This document shows, piece after piece, positions 29,887 to 42,300 of a DNA stretch of 64,000 nt. Position numbers and translations under genes: made by a program. Numbering within the stretch: position 1 is the stretch's first letter; each line of letters begins with the position of its first letter. Source of the stretch: Rhyacichthys aspro (lineage: Eukaryota > Chordata > Actinopteri > Gobiiformes > Rhyacichthyidae). The stretch is from positions 17,068,169 to 17,132,168 of the forward strand of contig CM072153.1 of the NCBI GenBank assembly GCA_036850595.1. Direction: 5' to 3'. The notes beneath the pieces were generated by a model. The model was not told the DNA's origin. It saw nothing but the letters and a program-made list of their open reading frames with translations, and made no database searches.

Positions 29887-32800
29887 GAGGCCTTCCTTCT
29901 GTATGCATCACCCGAGCCGACGTGATCGATTCACTGTTTGCTCTGTCTTGTCTAAGTGCAAGCTCACACTGCCCAGTCTGCTCATAGAAAATAATTCCAA
30001 CTTCGAGCTGTGCTGCCCACTTCCCCAAGGCTTCCCCTGCAAACGTGCCTGAAAAGATGCACAAATGTACACATGTACAGTGAGTCCACAGTCTGTCTCT
30101 CAGCCTTAGGGAGCTGGATGGCACAGGCATAGATCCATGAATTCCTCATAACACAATCTGTTGACTGATCAATAATTCAATTCTATCTGTGAGCAAGCAT
30201 GTCGGGATCCAATCTCACCTGCACCTCCCTTGGTCTTTTCCTAACAAGGTGGGTGTTGTGTCCTTGACTTGGGCTCACTTTGTGCGTGTGCTTCGATGTG
30301 TCCTTGTGTGTTGATTAGCCGGTTTCAGTTAGTTCTCAGGCAGTGGCTGTTCTAGTTCATTCTTGTGTATCTACTTCCCCAGTGCATGGGTGTACACGCA
30401 TGAGAGCCCTTGGCTATCGAGGATTACAGAACATTCATTATTTCAGCTGTGTACATCTCTTGTGTCTTTGCAGTGTGAGTCCACGGATAGTGGGCAACTG
30501 ATTTCTGGGTGTGTGCGTCTGACTCTATGCATGAGCCATCTCTCTCTCCAGGCGTCTCGACGAATCAAAGCCATGGATCTCATTAGAAGGTATGGAGCCT
30601 GTGGAGAGGTCAGCGGCTAAGTTTTCTGATTAGTCGGCCTCTGCCAGCTGCCTGGGTGCTGTGTTTGGCGGGGGCAGGAGGGCCTCCTCAAAGGCTCATG
30701 TCTTCCCAGCCCACACCTGGGGTTGCCTAATACTCCCTTCCACCATCAGTTCTTTGACAGGGTCAAGGACAACACGCAGGGGTTCATATTTACTGAGTCC
30801 TACATCATCTGTCTAGTTTTTATCACAGCTTATTAGGTGCCTGTTTTTACTTGTGTTTAGTCCCTCTTTCAACATTGTACCAAATTCCACATCACAATTT
30901 TATTTCTCAGTGCATATCCAGCTGTACATAGAGCCCAACAAATTCCTTTCTTGGTATTTGGTTACTGATTCCAAAGCCATTGACCATGAACCAGGGCTGA
31001 CTTTGTGCCAAGGGCAAAGTGTGTGTATCAGTTCGACAGATGGGACACCTCTGAAGGCTGGTGACTTTGGACTGTTTCTCCCATTTGTCTGAATACTTTA
31101 TTTTTATCCAGCGCTGTCATCCCCCATGTGCCACTCAGTAATGCACTTCCAGATAAACAACGGCAGTAAACTTCGTCTTTGTTTCTCACTCTCCTTTCCT
31201 CACTGATAACCACGTTATCTAAAAGTAGGCCCTGGCAGCGCTCCCTGCCTATTCACTCCCCACTTGACTGCTCACCTCCCCTTCCTCACCCGCGCTGTTC
31301 CTGATGCACTGTATGTAATCAGTAAATGGGGTAGAGGTTGTATTTTTTTTTTCTTCATTTTTCTTTTCTGGTGTGGCCAGAGGAACAGGCAGCAGTGGTG
31401 ATTGTGGATGGTGGGTGATATCTGCTGACTGTCACTTCCATTAAGCGGCCTGTCCTAAACTCCCTTCCTCTGTATGCCAAGCCCCTGCTCTTTGAAAGCC
31501 AAGGTCTCCTTTTGTTCAGTGTCCAGATACTCAGTCCAAAGGTCTGCAAGTGCACTTACACAAGGATGTGAGCCTTGTTTTGTTGTCTAGCAGAGTTAGT
31601 CTATTTCTCTTGGTTTAAGGTTTTGGAAATAGAAAGAAGGATCACGCTGCAACCCTTCTCAGACTCAATCAATTAATAAAGCTTGACATTTGTTGTGAGA
31701 AACAAAATACTTAGTTAGGGGATTGCCTCATATGCAAACTATTATCCTATCTTTGTTTGTTTACATATCTGTCCTGATCCCAGGACAGCACACTCTGCCA
31801 AAGTGGAGGCCTCAGAGGAATTCAGTTAAATGCTGTGTAAGTGCCTTTTCTAAAGGGCAGCACTGCGCCTCTGGTTGTCAAAGTCTGTTTAGCAGAATAA
31901 TCAGCATTTTAATTAATGAAAGTCATTTCAGAATATCAATAATACTTTGCTGTCATATTGGACCAATAATAACTATGGCTGATTGTGGGTTTGTGTGACT
32001 TGTTTGACCATAAGTCCTTACTTGTTCCCTTTAAATCATTCTACTTCCTATAAATATCTCCTTGCTTTGCTGCCCACTGTTATTTGTGAGATTCTTCTGA
32101 TACTAATGACTACCCTAAAGCTCTTTCTTCCTTTAAATAATGTGTTTGCTAGTAAAACTTTTTTTTAAGGGACAGGGCCGTGTGTTCTCACACAGAGAGC
32201 CTAAGGGGCTCACTAGCATTTTCTCCATTTCACCCAAGTCCAGACTTGCTCCTTTTTCTGGTATGACAAACATCTCTCCTATAGTACTTGCTCAAACTGA
32301 GAACTGAACCTTTCTGGCATACTTTCACCTCTACACGCATACTTGATTCAGTCACACTTCAATACTCACTCACATGCAAGTCTTTCCCTCATCTTCTTGC
32401 TTTCTGTTTATCTACACTCATTGTCAAACACTCAACTCTGCTGCAAGTCTCAGAATAACAGTCTCTGGGGTTCCTCCTCTTTTCTGGCGGGGGTAATGAC
32501 ATGGTTGTGGCCTACGCTGAGGTCTCTGTAAAACAATAGCTCTGCTTCACCACTGTACCTATCTGCCCCATATATGTGCAGCGCTGATGGAGAGTGTGTT
32601 GTCAGCTGGAGGCGTGCCATAACCTTAAGCCTCCCACAGAGACAACAAACAGTGTTTTGTTTTCCCTTGTGGTGTTTCATCTCTTATTACTCCTCTTGTC
32701 TGGTTTAAATAGTCCTTGTATTTTGAGTTCTTTCTCATGTTTAGAAATAATTTGCTGTGCTTGATTGTCAGTGAGACTTGACCAGTGTTTGGTTCTGTTC

Positions 32801-35800
32801 CAGTTACTGCAGACGTGTTTGCATAAGCTTGTTGGCCCGTCCAGACTGGGTAAAGGGTGCTTTGGAACCAATTATAGCAATGGCTTTTTGTGCACAGTAA
32901 GCGTAGCGTAGCGGCAGCGTGTGTGATGTGTTTTTAATGGGACATAGCCAGAGTCACTGATGTAAAGCTTGTTTTTTTTGGTGATTGTAATGGTCAGTAT
33001 GTAATAGATGGCCCAGTAGACTACATCTTGATTATTTGACTGATTGTTAATGATCACTCATGCCTGATTTTTTTTTTTTTTTAAGTATTTCTTTGTTTTT
33101 TCAAGCACAGTATTCTGCTGTTGTAAACACTAAATGGAAAAATAAAATTCAAGGAGTTTTATAATTGGGTGTTTGTTGTTGCTCAGAGTTTAGGTTAAAA
33201 GCAAATAGTCTGATAAGTAATGAAAGTGTCCCTTCTTCCTTGTATTCAGGGGCACTCTGATCCTGCTTCTGGCCCGGTATGTTAAATGATATAACGCATC
33301 TTAGTCAGTTCATACTGCTGGCTCTTCCTGATAGCTAAGTGTTTTCTGCTTATTAACTGTCCTGTCATATGCCCTTTTGTGAGGATGTGCATTAATCTAA
33401 ATGCATAGCAGTACATTAAAAACCTCTCTGACAGCACACACTGTACTGCAAGAGCCTTGACCAGCTAAGATATGAATGAGAGTATGTTATGGCATTACTT
33501 TCTGCTTAGATCAGTGTAGACTATTGAAGGGGTGATTTGTATTCGTGTTGCCCTGTCGTCCCCTGTTTGCTCTCGCCAATCTGGACAGGGGTTGTTATCA
33601 GAGAACCCTGAATGAAACAGCTGCCTAGCACTCTTCACCACAGCACCGTTCAAGTCCTTCCACGCCTTTGAAAATGTCATGTTCTGTCCGTTGTGTCTGA
33701 CACAGTGCTTGCTAATGGCTCCTGGCCCTGATCCAGCCTTATCCCACATTCTGAACCTGGCTTTGGTTGCATCAGGCCCCACTTGCAACTGGGCGACTTA
33801 CCTGGATCATGCCAGCCAGGAGCCAGCTGCTGCTTGGGAAACAGTCCACAGTGGTTGAGGCATATTTGGATAAGCCCTGCCCGATGGACTGCGGTGAGAG
33901 GCAGCGGCTTGCACCTGCCATCGGCAACACGCTAATATTTAAAGACAAGAGGTCTTTGGCAAAACCCTGTAGGGAAGACACACTGGAGTTTTCACCTCCC
34001 AGACCAGCCCAGTCACGTTGAAATGACTCTCCATTGTTTTGGGTCTGCCCTCTCACTGCCCTTGACTTACTGAGCCTCTATTGAAATCAAGCGCACGTAC
34101 TGACTTGTCAGCCCTATGTAGCCACTAGCAGCTAGTGTACATCACCCTTATCTGTGATGTCACTTGCTTCCTCTCTTGTCTGTGCTTCTCTGAGCCAGGT
34201 CAAAAGCCACCCTCTAGGTCCTCTCCTCCCAGACCTGTCCATTTGAATGCATCACATTCCAAACCTTTTGTTGGGATGGGCATAAGCCGGGGTTTGTGGG
34301 CGTTGGTTCTTTGTCATCCAGACCTGTGCATGCTGCTCCAGATGGGTGATTAGTTATTACTGTGTGTCTGTGCCGGAGCTGCTGCTGTTTATATGTGAAC
34401 TAAGACTGCTGAGATTACAAGGGGATGGGACCGACAGCCTAAATGAAGATAAAATACTGCTGCTTGTATTGCTGTATGCCATGTGCACCGATCTGTGTGT
34501 GTGCAAACGTGCATGTGTGTGTTTCTCTGTGTTTCATCTAATGGCCTTCATCCCCAGTTGTACTCAGATTCCTGATGCAATCTCATCTCTAGCTCTGACT
34601 CGGCTAGCTGTGCTTCCATCAGCGATTTGGAGTGCAGCTCTCATGCCTGTAGGCTGCTCTAATGATAGCTTTGGCAAAAAAGCCCAGCTGTTTGCTCACA
34701 AAGTATGAGAATGAAAAGTGGAGGAGGAGGTGGAGGGAGGATGAGAACGTCAACGGGTCTTCTATTGTACAGCTGCACTCTCTTACAATTTCTTAGAGCA
34801 GACCTAACAAAAGCATGAACACGTGCACCATGAAAGATTAATTGGTTGCTGTTAGTTCTAACTCTCATCATCACCTGCAGCAGAGAAGGTAGGGAATACA
34901 GAAAAGGAGCGTTTTCTGCTGTTGGTGAGGATAATAAGGTACCGGGGGAAAGGCGTTTTCCCCTTGCTGGTCACTGGCTGACAAAAAGTTTTCCGAAGTC
35001 AAGCGCAGCCAAGTTAAAAATTGAATCTGAAATGCTTTTGTGTTTACCTGGTCTAGTTAGCACAGTGGCAGGTCATCAACAGGCACTGATTGCACTGTAG
35101 AAATGGTTTAAAGCTTATTTAGTGTGTTTGTTTGTGTTGAAGGCATGCAGATAAGGCTATTGCGTGGAGAGTGTTAGTGTGTGGCATGCCACAGTCCAGA
35201 CACATCTGCCCTGCTTTAATTAGTTTCGCCTGGCATAGGGACCAAGTGGTCTCTCTGGTGTTTAATAACAGCCTAGACACTGGGCATTTATCAAGGTCTC
35301 AACACAGCTGAGGGATTGTATGTTCATTTGGCCGAATCACTTGTAGATGATGTTCTTAATCTTCTGACTGCAAAAAAATTCCAGTTCTTTTTTTGACCTC
35401 TTACACTCCCTTTTGGCCCAATACTGATTTATTACTGTTATATACATATGTCATATCCCTGACCCAAATATCTAGGCCCTAGAGTGGTGCCACTGCTCTT
35501 CCTTTGCTGTGTCACCCTTGGCTTTTTGATCAAAGCCAGTGTCTTGAGAAGTTCCCGGCAGGATTACAAAGTCTATGTTTCATCGCGTACTCCATGAAGA
35601 TCAGAGCTCATCCTCTGCAGACAAGGGGCCCACTCTATGTCTTAATGTCTTCTCCTGCAAAGTGTCTCTGTCTTCCCACCTGCAGTGGTTTTTAATCAGG
35701 CCTGTAGATTTTTACTGATGAACCAATGTAAGCTGGCAGACACCCTCCCCCATCACTATGTTTTCTGCCTCTCCTTCCCTTCACATCTGTGAGTGTTACC

Positions 35801-37853
35801 TGACGAGACTCATTTGTCAGCTCTACCCCCCACCCTTTCTGTAAAGTTTCCGTCTGCCTGCCCCAGCCACCTGATCCCCACCTCCTGTTGTTTCACCGTT
35901 GCCAGCAGAACTGAGGAGATTACATGTGTATGTTTTGAGTTCTCTGAAATAAACCTAAACTGAGCAGGGCTGATGTGCAGCCTCCCTTGAGTCTGAGGGA
36001 TGGCTGTCAAAGTCTCTTTATTTGTCAGCCCTACTGTGGACTTGTATGCTTTACACTGGCCTAGTATTGACTCTTTCAGGACCAAACAGCCCTAAGAGTC
36101 AGAAGCACCCCCACCACCCTTCCAGCTGTTGCTCCAGCTGTTGCTCTTATGTGCTTATGCATTGTATAGGTTTTGTTTTGTTATTATATCTGGCTATCTA
36201 CAAGGACAATATCCCCATAAGGGATAATAAAGATTCCTACTCTGCTGTAATATAATGCATGCCAGAAGGGCCTGAAAAAGATGGTAAGGAATTCCAAATC
36301 AGCCGGAGCAGCAGCTAACGTTGCCCCCAAGCTCATCTCACGAGCTGAATGAATGCAAATGGGCTTTTTTAAATAAAGCAGAGTTCCCCGGCCGTACAGT
36401 CTGCATGTCTGACACAATCCTTCTCACCCTCATATCCACTCATTTGATTCAACAGTAACTTCCTTTTAGATTGGGATTGACTGTCTGATTCCTTCTCTGT
36501 CAGCTCATTGGAGAAGATTGCTATGATTTTGAGCAGGCTTGACCAGATTAAACGCAGTGGGCCTGGGCTGCGTAGACGGGTGGCTCTCAGCCATCATCTC
36601 ATTTGTCTTTCTCATTGTCGCTTGCAGCTTCCATCCATTTTTTGTTCTTTTCCCTTCCCCTTTTGTTTGTCTCACGCTTCTGCTCAGTATCTGGCCAACA
36701 ATTGATAAGACCCAATCCGTGACAATGCTTGGCACGTGGCACAGGATCGGTGGAGACGCATTGTGGCGGGCATGTGTCTGCTCAGGCTTTAGGGAGGAGA
36801 TGGGATGCAGCTCACGTCATTGTTTATCTACCTTTCCACTTCCAGATGGCGCTCAGCAGAAAGAATGTGCTTCTTGACACACACTCTCTCTTTCTCTCTC
36901 TCACTTCTTTCTACCTCCATCTCTCCTGTGGCTCGCTCTGGTATTTGGACCCGGATTTATGTCCAGAATGTGCAGCATGAGGGGAAGGGAAGGCGGTGAG
37001 ATGGCCAGGACTCCATACTGAGACTGGAGAGTATGTCCTGGAGTATCAGGTGCTAGTTTCGAAGTGTGGCCATGTGTGTCTTAGACTAAGAATGACAGCA
37101 TGTGTTTGTGATTGTTCTTCCGAGACTGCTGTACATTTTCATCTCTTTTGTGACCATAGCACAACAACACATTCAAAACACTTGACGCATTTTTCCCACT
37201 TTTTTCGAGGTCACTGAATCATAAAAATCTCGTCTCAGGCAACAATTGAGCCGGCCGGCCCCAGTCCTCTCGCCCGTCTGGATTGATGGACGGTCAATTC
37301 CAGCAGCGGAAGATAATCACTGCGTGTCAGCCTCTACCGATCCAAACTCTTATCTGTGTCTACCCACTGCCAGCACGCCTCAAATGACCACAGGGACACT
37401 CATTTCACTTTATTGTTCCAGCCCTGAGGGAGGGAATGTGTTTGCGTTTGCATCTTTCACTAGATGTACACATTCACCTGAGATGCACCTACACCACAGG
37501 CTTCTTCAACAAAATACTTCTACTTCTTACAGGAACCATTACATTAATATTCTAAGAATCAAGTCTAATATCAGGCCCTCAGAATTACAACAGCTTTACC
37601 TTTATATGTCAGATTTAATGATCCAAAGCTTTCAGTAATGATAATAATGCCTAAATGTTTTGTCTTAAGGTCGCAGCAAAATCTCTTAAGCTATCGGTGA
37701 ACAGTTTTACTCAATTAATGTTACACATTACATGTTTAATGAAAACCCACTTTGTCACTTGAATTACTGCATGAAAATGTGTTCCCAAACATTTTTCTGG
37801 CAAGCTGTAAACTGCACCTTGACAGTGCTATCAGGATGAATTAAGACACTGTC

Positions 37854-37883
37854 CACTTAGGTGAGACTCAACTCACCTAAGTG
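37854..37883. repeat. Perfect hairpin, 12-bp stem and 6-nt loop
   Basis: CACTTAGGTGAG and CTCACCTAAGTG flank ACTCAA. The arms contain CACCT/AGGTG E-box-like cores, as bound by ZEB/SNAI factors. A second small inverted repeat (GGACT ... AGTCC) follows at about 37900-37915. Confidence 0.75.
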
Positions 37884-39294
37884 TGTTCAATGTAACAATG
37901 GACTCAAAAAAGTCCACTTGTTCCCTACATCCGCTCGGCTGGTACAGCTTTGAGGGGTTATTTTTTTGTGAGTGAGCAGTACTAATTGTGGCCTAATGGT
38001 GAGCTGTTATAGCATAGAGTGGTAAAAAGTGGTCCGCTGGCGTGGCTTGCTGCCTTTCCTGTGTGGCCTGATTACGCTGTCTAGTTAATGCTCCCTCCTC
38101 GGATACAAATGGAGGGTGGTTATTGCATCAGGAGAGACAGTCAGCCTGTCAAAATCACCCCTCTCTAACAGACAAGAGAGGGAGATAAAGAGAGATGAAA
38201 AAGAGCGGGGGAGAATATATTCTGGAGAGCCAATTTCACTGAGGGGATAGAGGCATGCTAGTGCAATTATGAAATATAGCTTTCTGTTTCAATAATGACC
38301 TTTTCTCCGTAGGCTATATATAGGCCAGTGTAAATGATTTAGAGAATGGTTCGCAGTGTCATATAGATGATGGCCTATAGATTCCTCCTGAGTGTGAAGG
38401 CAGTTTCAAGTGAAAAATGGTTTCTCGCTGCCATGAGAGTGGTGAAAATGACAGCTTGATACCAGCGGTGTAGTACATACTGTGCCCATACAAAGTTGTT
38501 GCCTGTATGCTGTTGTTAGTCCCCAGTTTCTATACTTGGTAAGCATAAGTGGGAGTAAGAATGTGCTGGCATTTGGCAGTGAAGTGGTACTGTCATATGT
38601 GTTGGTTTTCCAAGACTATAATTAATAATCATGGCTTCTCAAATAAAAAAAACCCCTCAGTTTTACATGTTAAACCCCAGCAAAAGTATAGCCTCCATAC
38701 TTCTGCCAGTTGTGCCAAGCACCCGCTCTAGCTTGAGGAACCAGCATATGCATGTCTGAGAAGAAATGAATCTCAAGAAACAGCTGAGCCAAAGCAGGAA
38801 AGAAATAAGGGTCAGGAACGAAAGAAGCCCTTTCTGACCTGTTAATATAAGAAGCAGACACCACTGGAATGTCAAAGCTGCTCCAAACCAGACGTGTTTG
38901 ACTTTGAAGCATACAGAGACAAAGTCACAGAGGTATTTGTGATTAAAACATTCAGACACAATTATAAATTCACTCAAACACATCGTTACAGTGTTTACAC
39001 AGTCAGAGGCATGTGTCTACATTTAAGTCATTACAGCTGGGACAGAATATTTGGACACTCTGTCTTATACAATTTACACACACGGCCTCAACTAATCAGA
39101 TTCTTTTTACGCTGTTTACAAATGTTTTGAATGCTAAATTTAAAGTGAAAAATGTGGTTCTGAAAATATAAATATTAATTACTTTTGAACTTTGTATAGG
39201 TCAAGGCACAATTTTTTTTCCAAAGCCTCACTGCAGCTCTTCGTAGACCCCTCTATAAACACATTGTGCCACACCCAGCAGTGTGCAGGGTAAA

Positions 39295-39306
39295 GCCCCC
39301 TGGTGG
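39295..39306 (-). promoter_or_regulatory. CTCF-like site, reverse orientation
   Basis: The minus strand reads CCACCAGGGGGC, matching the CTCF core. Its orientation converges with the forward sites at 17165 and 19603, so a loop enclosing the CpG-island promoter is possible. That is inference only. Confidence 0.55.
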
Positions 39307-42300
39307 TGCTACTGTAGAGCATGACTTCAGGCCACGATAGGCTGCAAAAAGTGGCGGGACACAGAGTCTATTCAGTCTGGCAGACAGCTTCATAAAGTGG
39401 CCGCCAATGGTTCCCAGTGGGGCCCTCATCAGAGCAGTTCAGTGCAGTGAAGCGCCTCGGACTTTGCTCCCTGAATTGACAATAGTACTCCTGCTGATAG
39501 AGGGACAAAAGCTTGCGAGCAGGAGGGTGGAAAACAAGATGGCCACCAAGCATTGGTCATGTGTTGACTGTCTCGTAGGGAGGTCATCTCGAAGGTAATG
39601 AGGTGATGCATTGCAGTGCAGCAGTAACTGTCAATCAGTTTGGACATTGTTGTTTTATAATGAGAATGACTGTAGTGACATATAGGCAGCATCTCGGAGA
39701 AAGCCCACCTTTAGCCTCCTTCGCCGTCTTCGCTAATCTCCTCAATCCTTCATTTTTTTCCTCTTCACTGGGAACTATGCAAGAAATGCTGCCCATGGAC
39801 CATTTCCCAAGCATAATCCAACATATGTCTAGCACACGTCACTTGCACTGGCATTAAACCCTTCACTTTTTAACATCCTTTCTCTTCCCTTTCCACCATC
39901 TCTCCATCTTCCACCTCCCTGTGGAAGCCGTCACAGCTGCTGAACGATTTCCTCTCACTGGGAGCCTCCTCCGAGTCACTGTGGCAGTGTCAAACGAGGC
40001 TCCTATTTAAGCTCATTAAATGTTTCCGAGAGAATAGGAAATCAATGGTGCATACCGGTGCGCGAGAACTTTTCTCTTAATTTAATTTCCCCTCCCCCTT
40101 TATCTGTTTGCACATCTCTCTATCCTTTCCTCATCATTTTTGCTCATTCTTGTCCTTTAAACTCTGGAGGTGAGAGCAGTATTGTCATGAGCAGGCGGCT
40201 GACACAGTTGCCTTCACAAACCATTTTTGACTTGTATCCAGGCACCATGGCGGGAAGCTGTCCAGACGTCTTAGTGATGTTTTGCTCTCACTGCACAGAG
40301 TACAATCGAGCTGAATGTTTAGCACAGACTGACCCAACCCCTGTAGTTCAGCTTTTGTTTTAGACTCTGCTGATAATGGAACAGGTTTGAGCCAGAGCTG
40401 AGCCACAGCACGGTAAACATGTTCAGAAGTCTGTTTTAAAATGGCCATTATGCTTCCATTCTTCCTTTTTCCACTTCCTCCTCTATTGTGTCGCCGTCTA
40501 TTCCTTGTTAACGTTTGTATGTGTGCGTGTGTACATGTCTGGCAGGTCTTTGTGCTGTTTGAAAACTATGCCTGGGGGCTGGGCACACACCTTCTCTGGA
40601 GCTGCTGTAATTGCTCTTTTGGGGCCTTCTCTCTGGCTCTGAGCCTGTCTCCATCACTCTCACTCTGTCTTTCTCCTTTGCTCTTTGGCCCCCTTCATCC
40701 ATCCCCTCCCTGTCTTCCCTCCCTTCATGGCTCATTATGGCTGATCTCCACCTGCCCATTCTGGGAATTCTCACTCACACTCATACAGACACATACTACA
40801 GAACAAGTCAGCACTTTTGGCTTGTGTGCTATCTGCTATAACACAGCTTTACTAATACTGTTCACACACAATAGTCCAGTCATATATTTTCCTGACTGGG
40901 GCAAACAGATAGTTTCTCATCTCTGTTCTGGCTGTCATTTCACCATTTTTCATAAATCCTGGCTCTTCAACCCCATCTCCTGCTTTTGTATTTACACAAG
41001 CACTCATAGACAGGCTGCTAACCACAGGCTTGTCTTTTCCATTTCTATTCTAGCCCTGCCCTCAGCCTGTCACCTAACAGCCTCATGCCTGTTCCCAGGC
41101 TAGGGGGCTTACTCTGAAGGATAATGGATGTGGCCAGTTGCAGCTGCTCAGCAGCAGCAGGGTACTATCATAGAAGTTATCTAAGGGCCTGAGTGGCCCG
41201 TGATGAATGGCTGGGAGCTGTGTGTCTCCACCGATCAATAAACCACTAGCGCCCAGATGAGCTAGATGCCCCTCACTCTCTGCTCTTCCATAGCCACATA
41301 CATCTCCCTTTCATAATCTTCCACTAGGTTTGTGAACTTTTCCCTCCAATTCATGGACTGAATTGGGCCATTGATCTTTTATCCTTGGCTTGTTTTAAAT
41401 AAAAGTCCGGTATCACCTCTTCACCCAAGCATGCAAGGTTTCTGACAGCAGTTATTGCTACACTGGTGGCCAAGCACACAAACATTACTCTAGCCTGATC
41501 GAAGGCCTGTAATCGGAGAGGGTGAGCAGGCAAAATGAAGGGGGAGTGTAACGCGCTGCTACCCCCCACTCCCAAGTGCTGTTGAGGTTTCCATTGCAAA
41601 GCTGATGTTCACATGAGGTCCCCTGTGGATACACACACACTTGTCACGCTCACACACATGAATAGACCAAACATTTTTGCTGCCAGGCCTCATTGAGCAC
41701 AACTTGTCCCAGAGCACCTCATCGCCCAACCTGATCTGACATAAATATTGTCAGTCTTTGTTTCCCTGATGCACCCACATACATGTGGGGTCTCCAAAGA
41801 CCTCCACAGGAGGTACATCAAGCCTGTGCAGCAGACAAACAGGTGTGCTACAGTTGTACATGGTATCTGTTAATTTTTTATCTTTTATCTTTGTTCTTCT
41901 GCATTCTGCCTGTGCTTTCCTTGTGAAGGATTTTCAATGAAAGAACTGGCTGCAAATGTGTCTTCCTCCCTCTCCTCCTCCTCCTCTGGGATTTGTGCTG
42001 TCTGTATCTTCCTCTGTTCCTCCTCATTGCCCCCTCTCTCCCTACTGCACTCCCTCTCTAGCTCTGATCTTCCTCTGATCTGCCGTTGTCTCTGTTACAA
42101 CTCCACACCTGTTGCTGTCAGTGCCGTGGTGTGGGAGACAGCGGACAGCGATGCTCTGTGGCCTTTGCGGCTCTCACCTCATTGTCATGCTCCAACTGTA
42201 GGTTTAAACCAACTGAATGTAATCCTGTACAAATGTGCCAAAGTGTGCTCTGATTTGATTTTGTTTATCTGTCATCTTGAGCTTTAACTCATGTGATATG

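Larger units (their letters stand above)
29580..39290. other. Probable intron or intergenic DNA; no gene recognised
   Basis: Contains two clean inverted repeats (29865-29886 and 37854-37883), a T-run at 33068-33082, and a short splice-flanked segment at 30552-30589 discussed in the findings. Nothing else could be supported on either strand. Confidence 0.45.

Noticed and set aside
29524..29925. 133-codon frame with a proline run
   Set aside because: The proline run is the translation of a 20-bp poly-C tract. There is no other protein feature.
40441..41103. 220-codon open frame as a gene
   Set aside because: The translation is dominated by leucine, serine, cysteine and phenylalanine from CT-rich DNA, with no recognisable domain or supporting signals.
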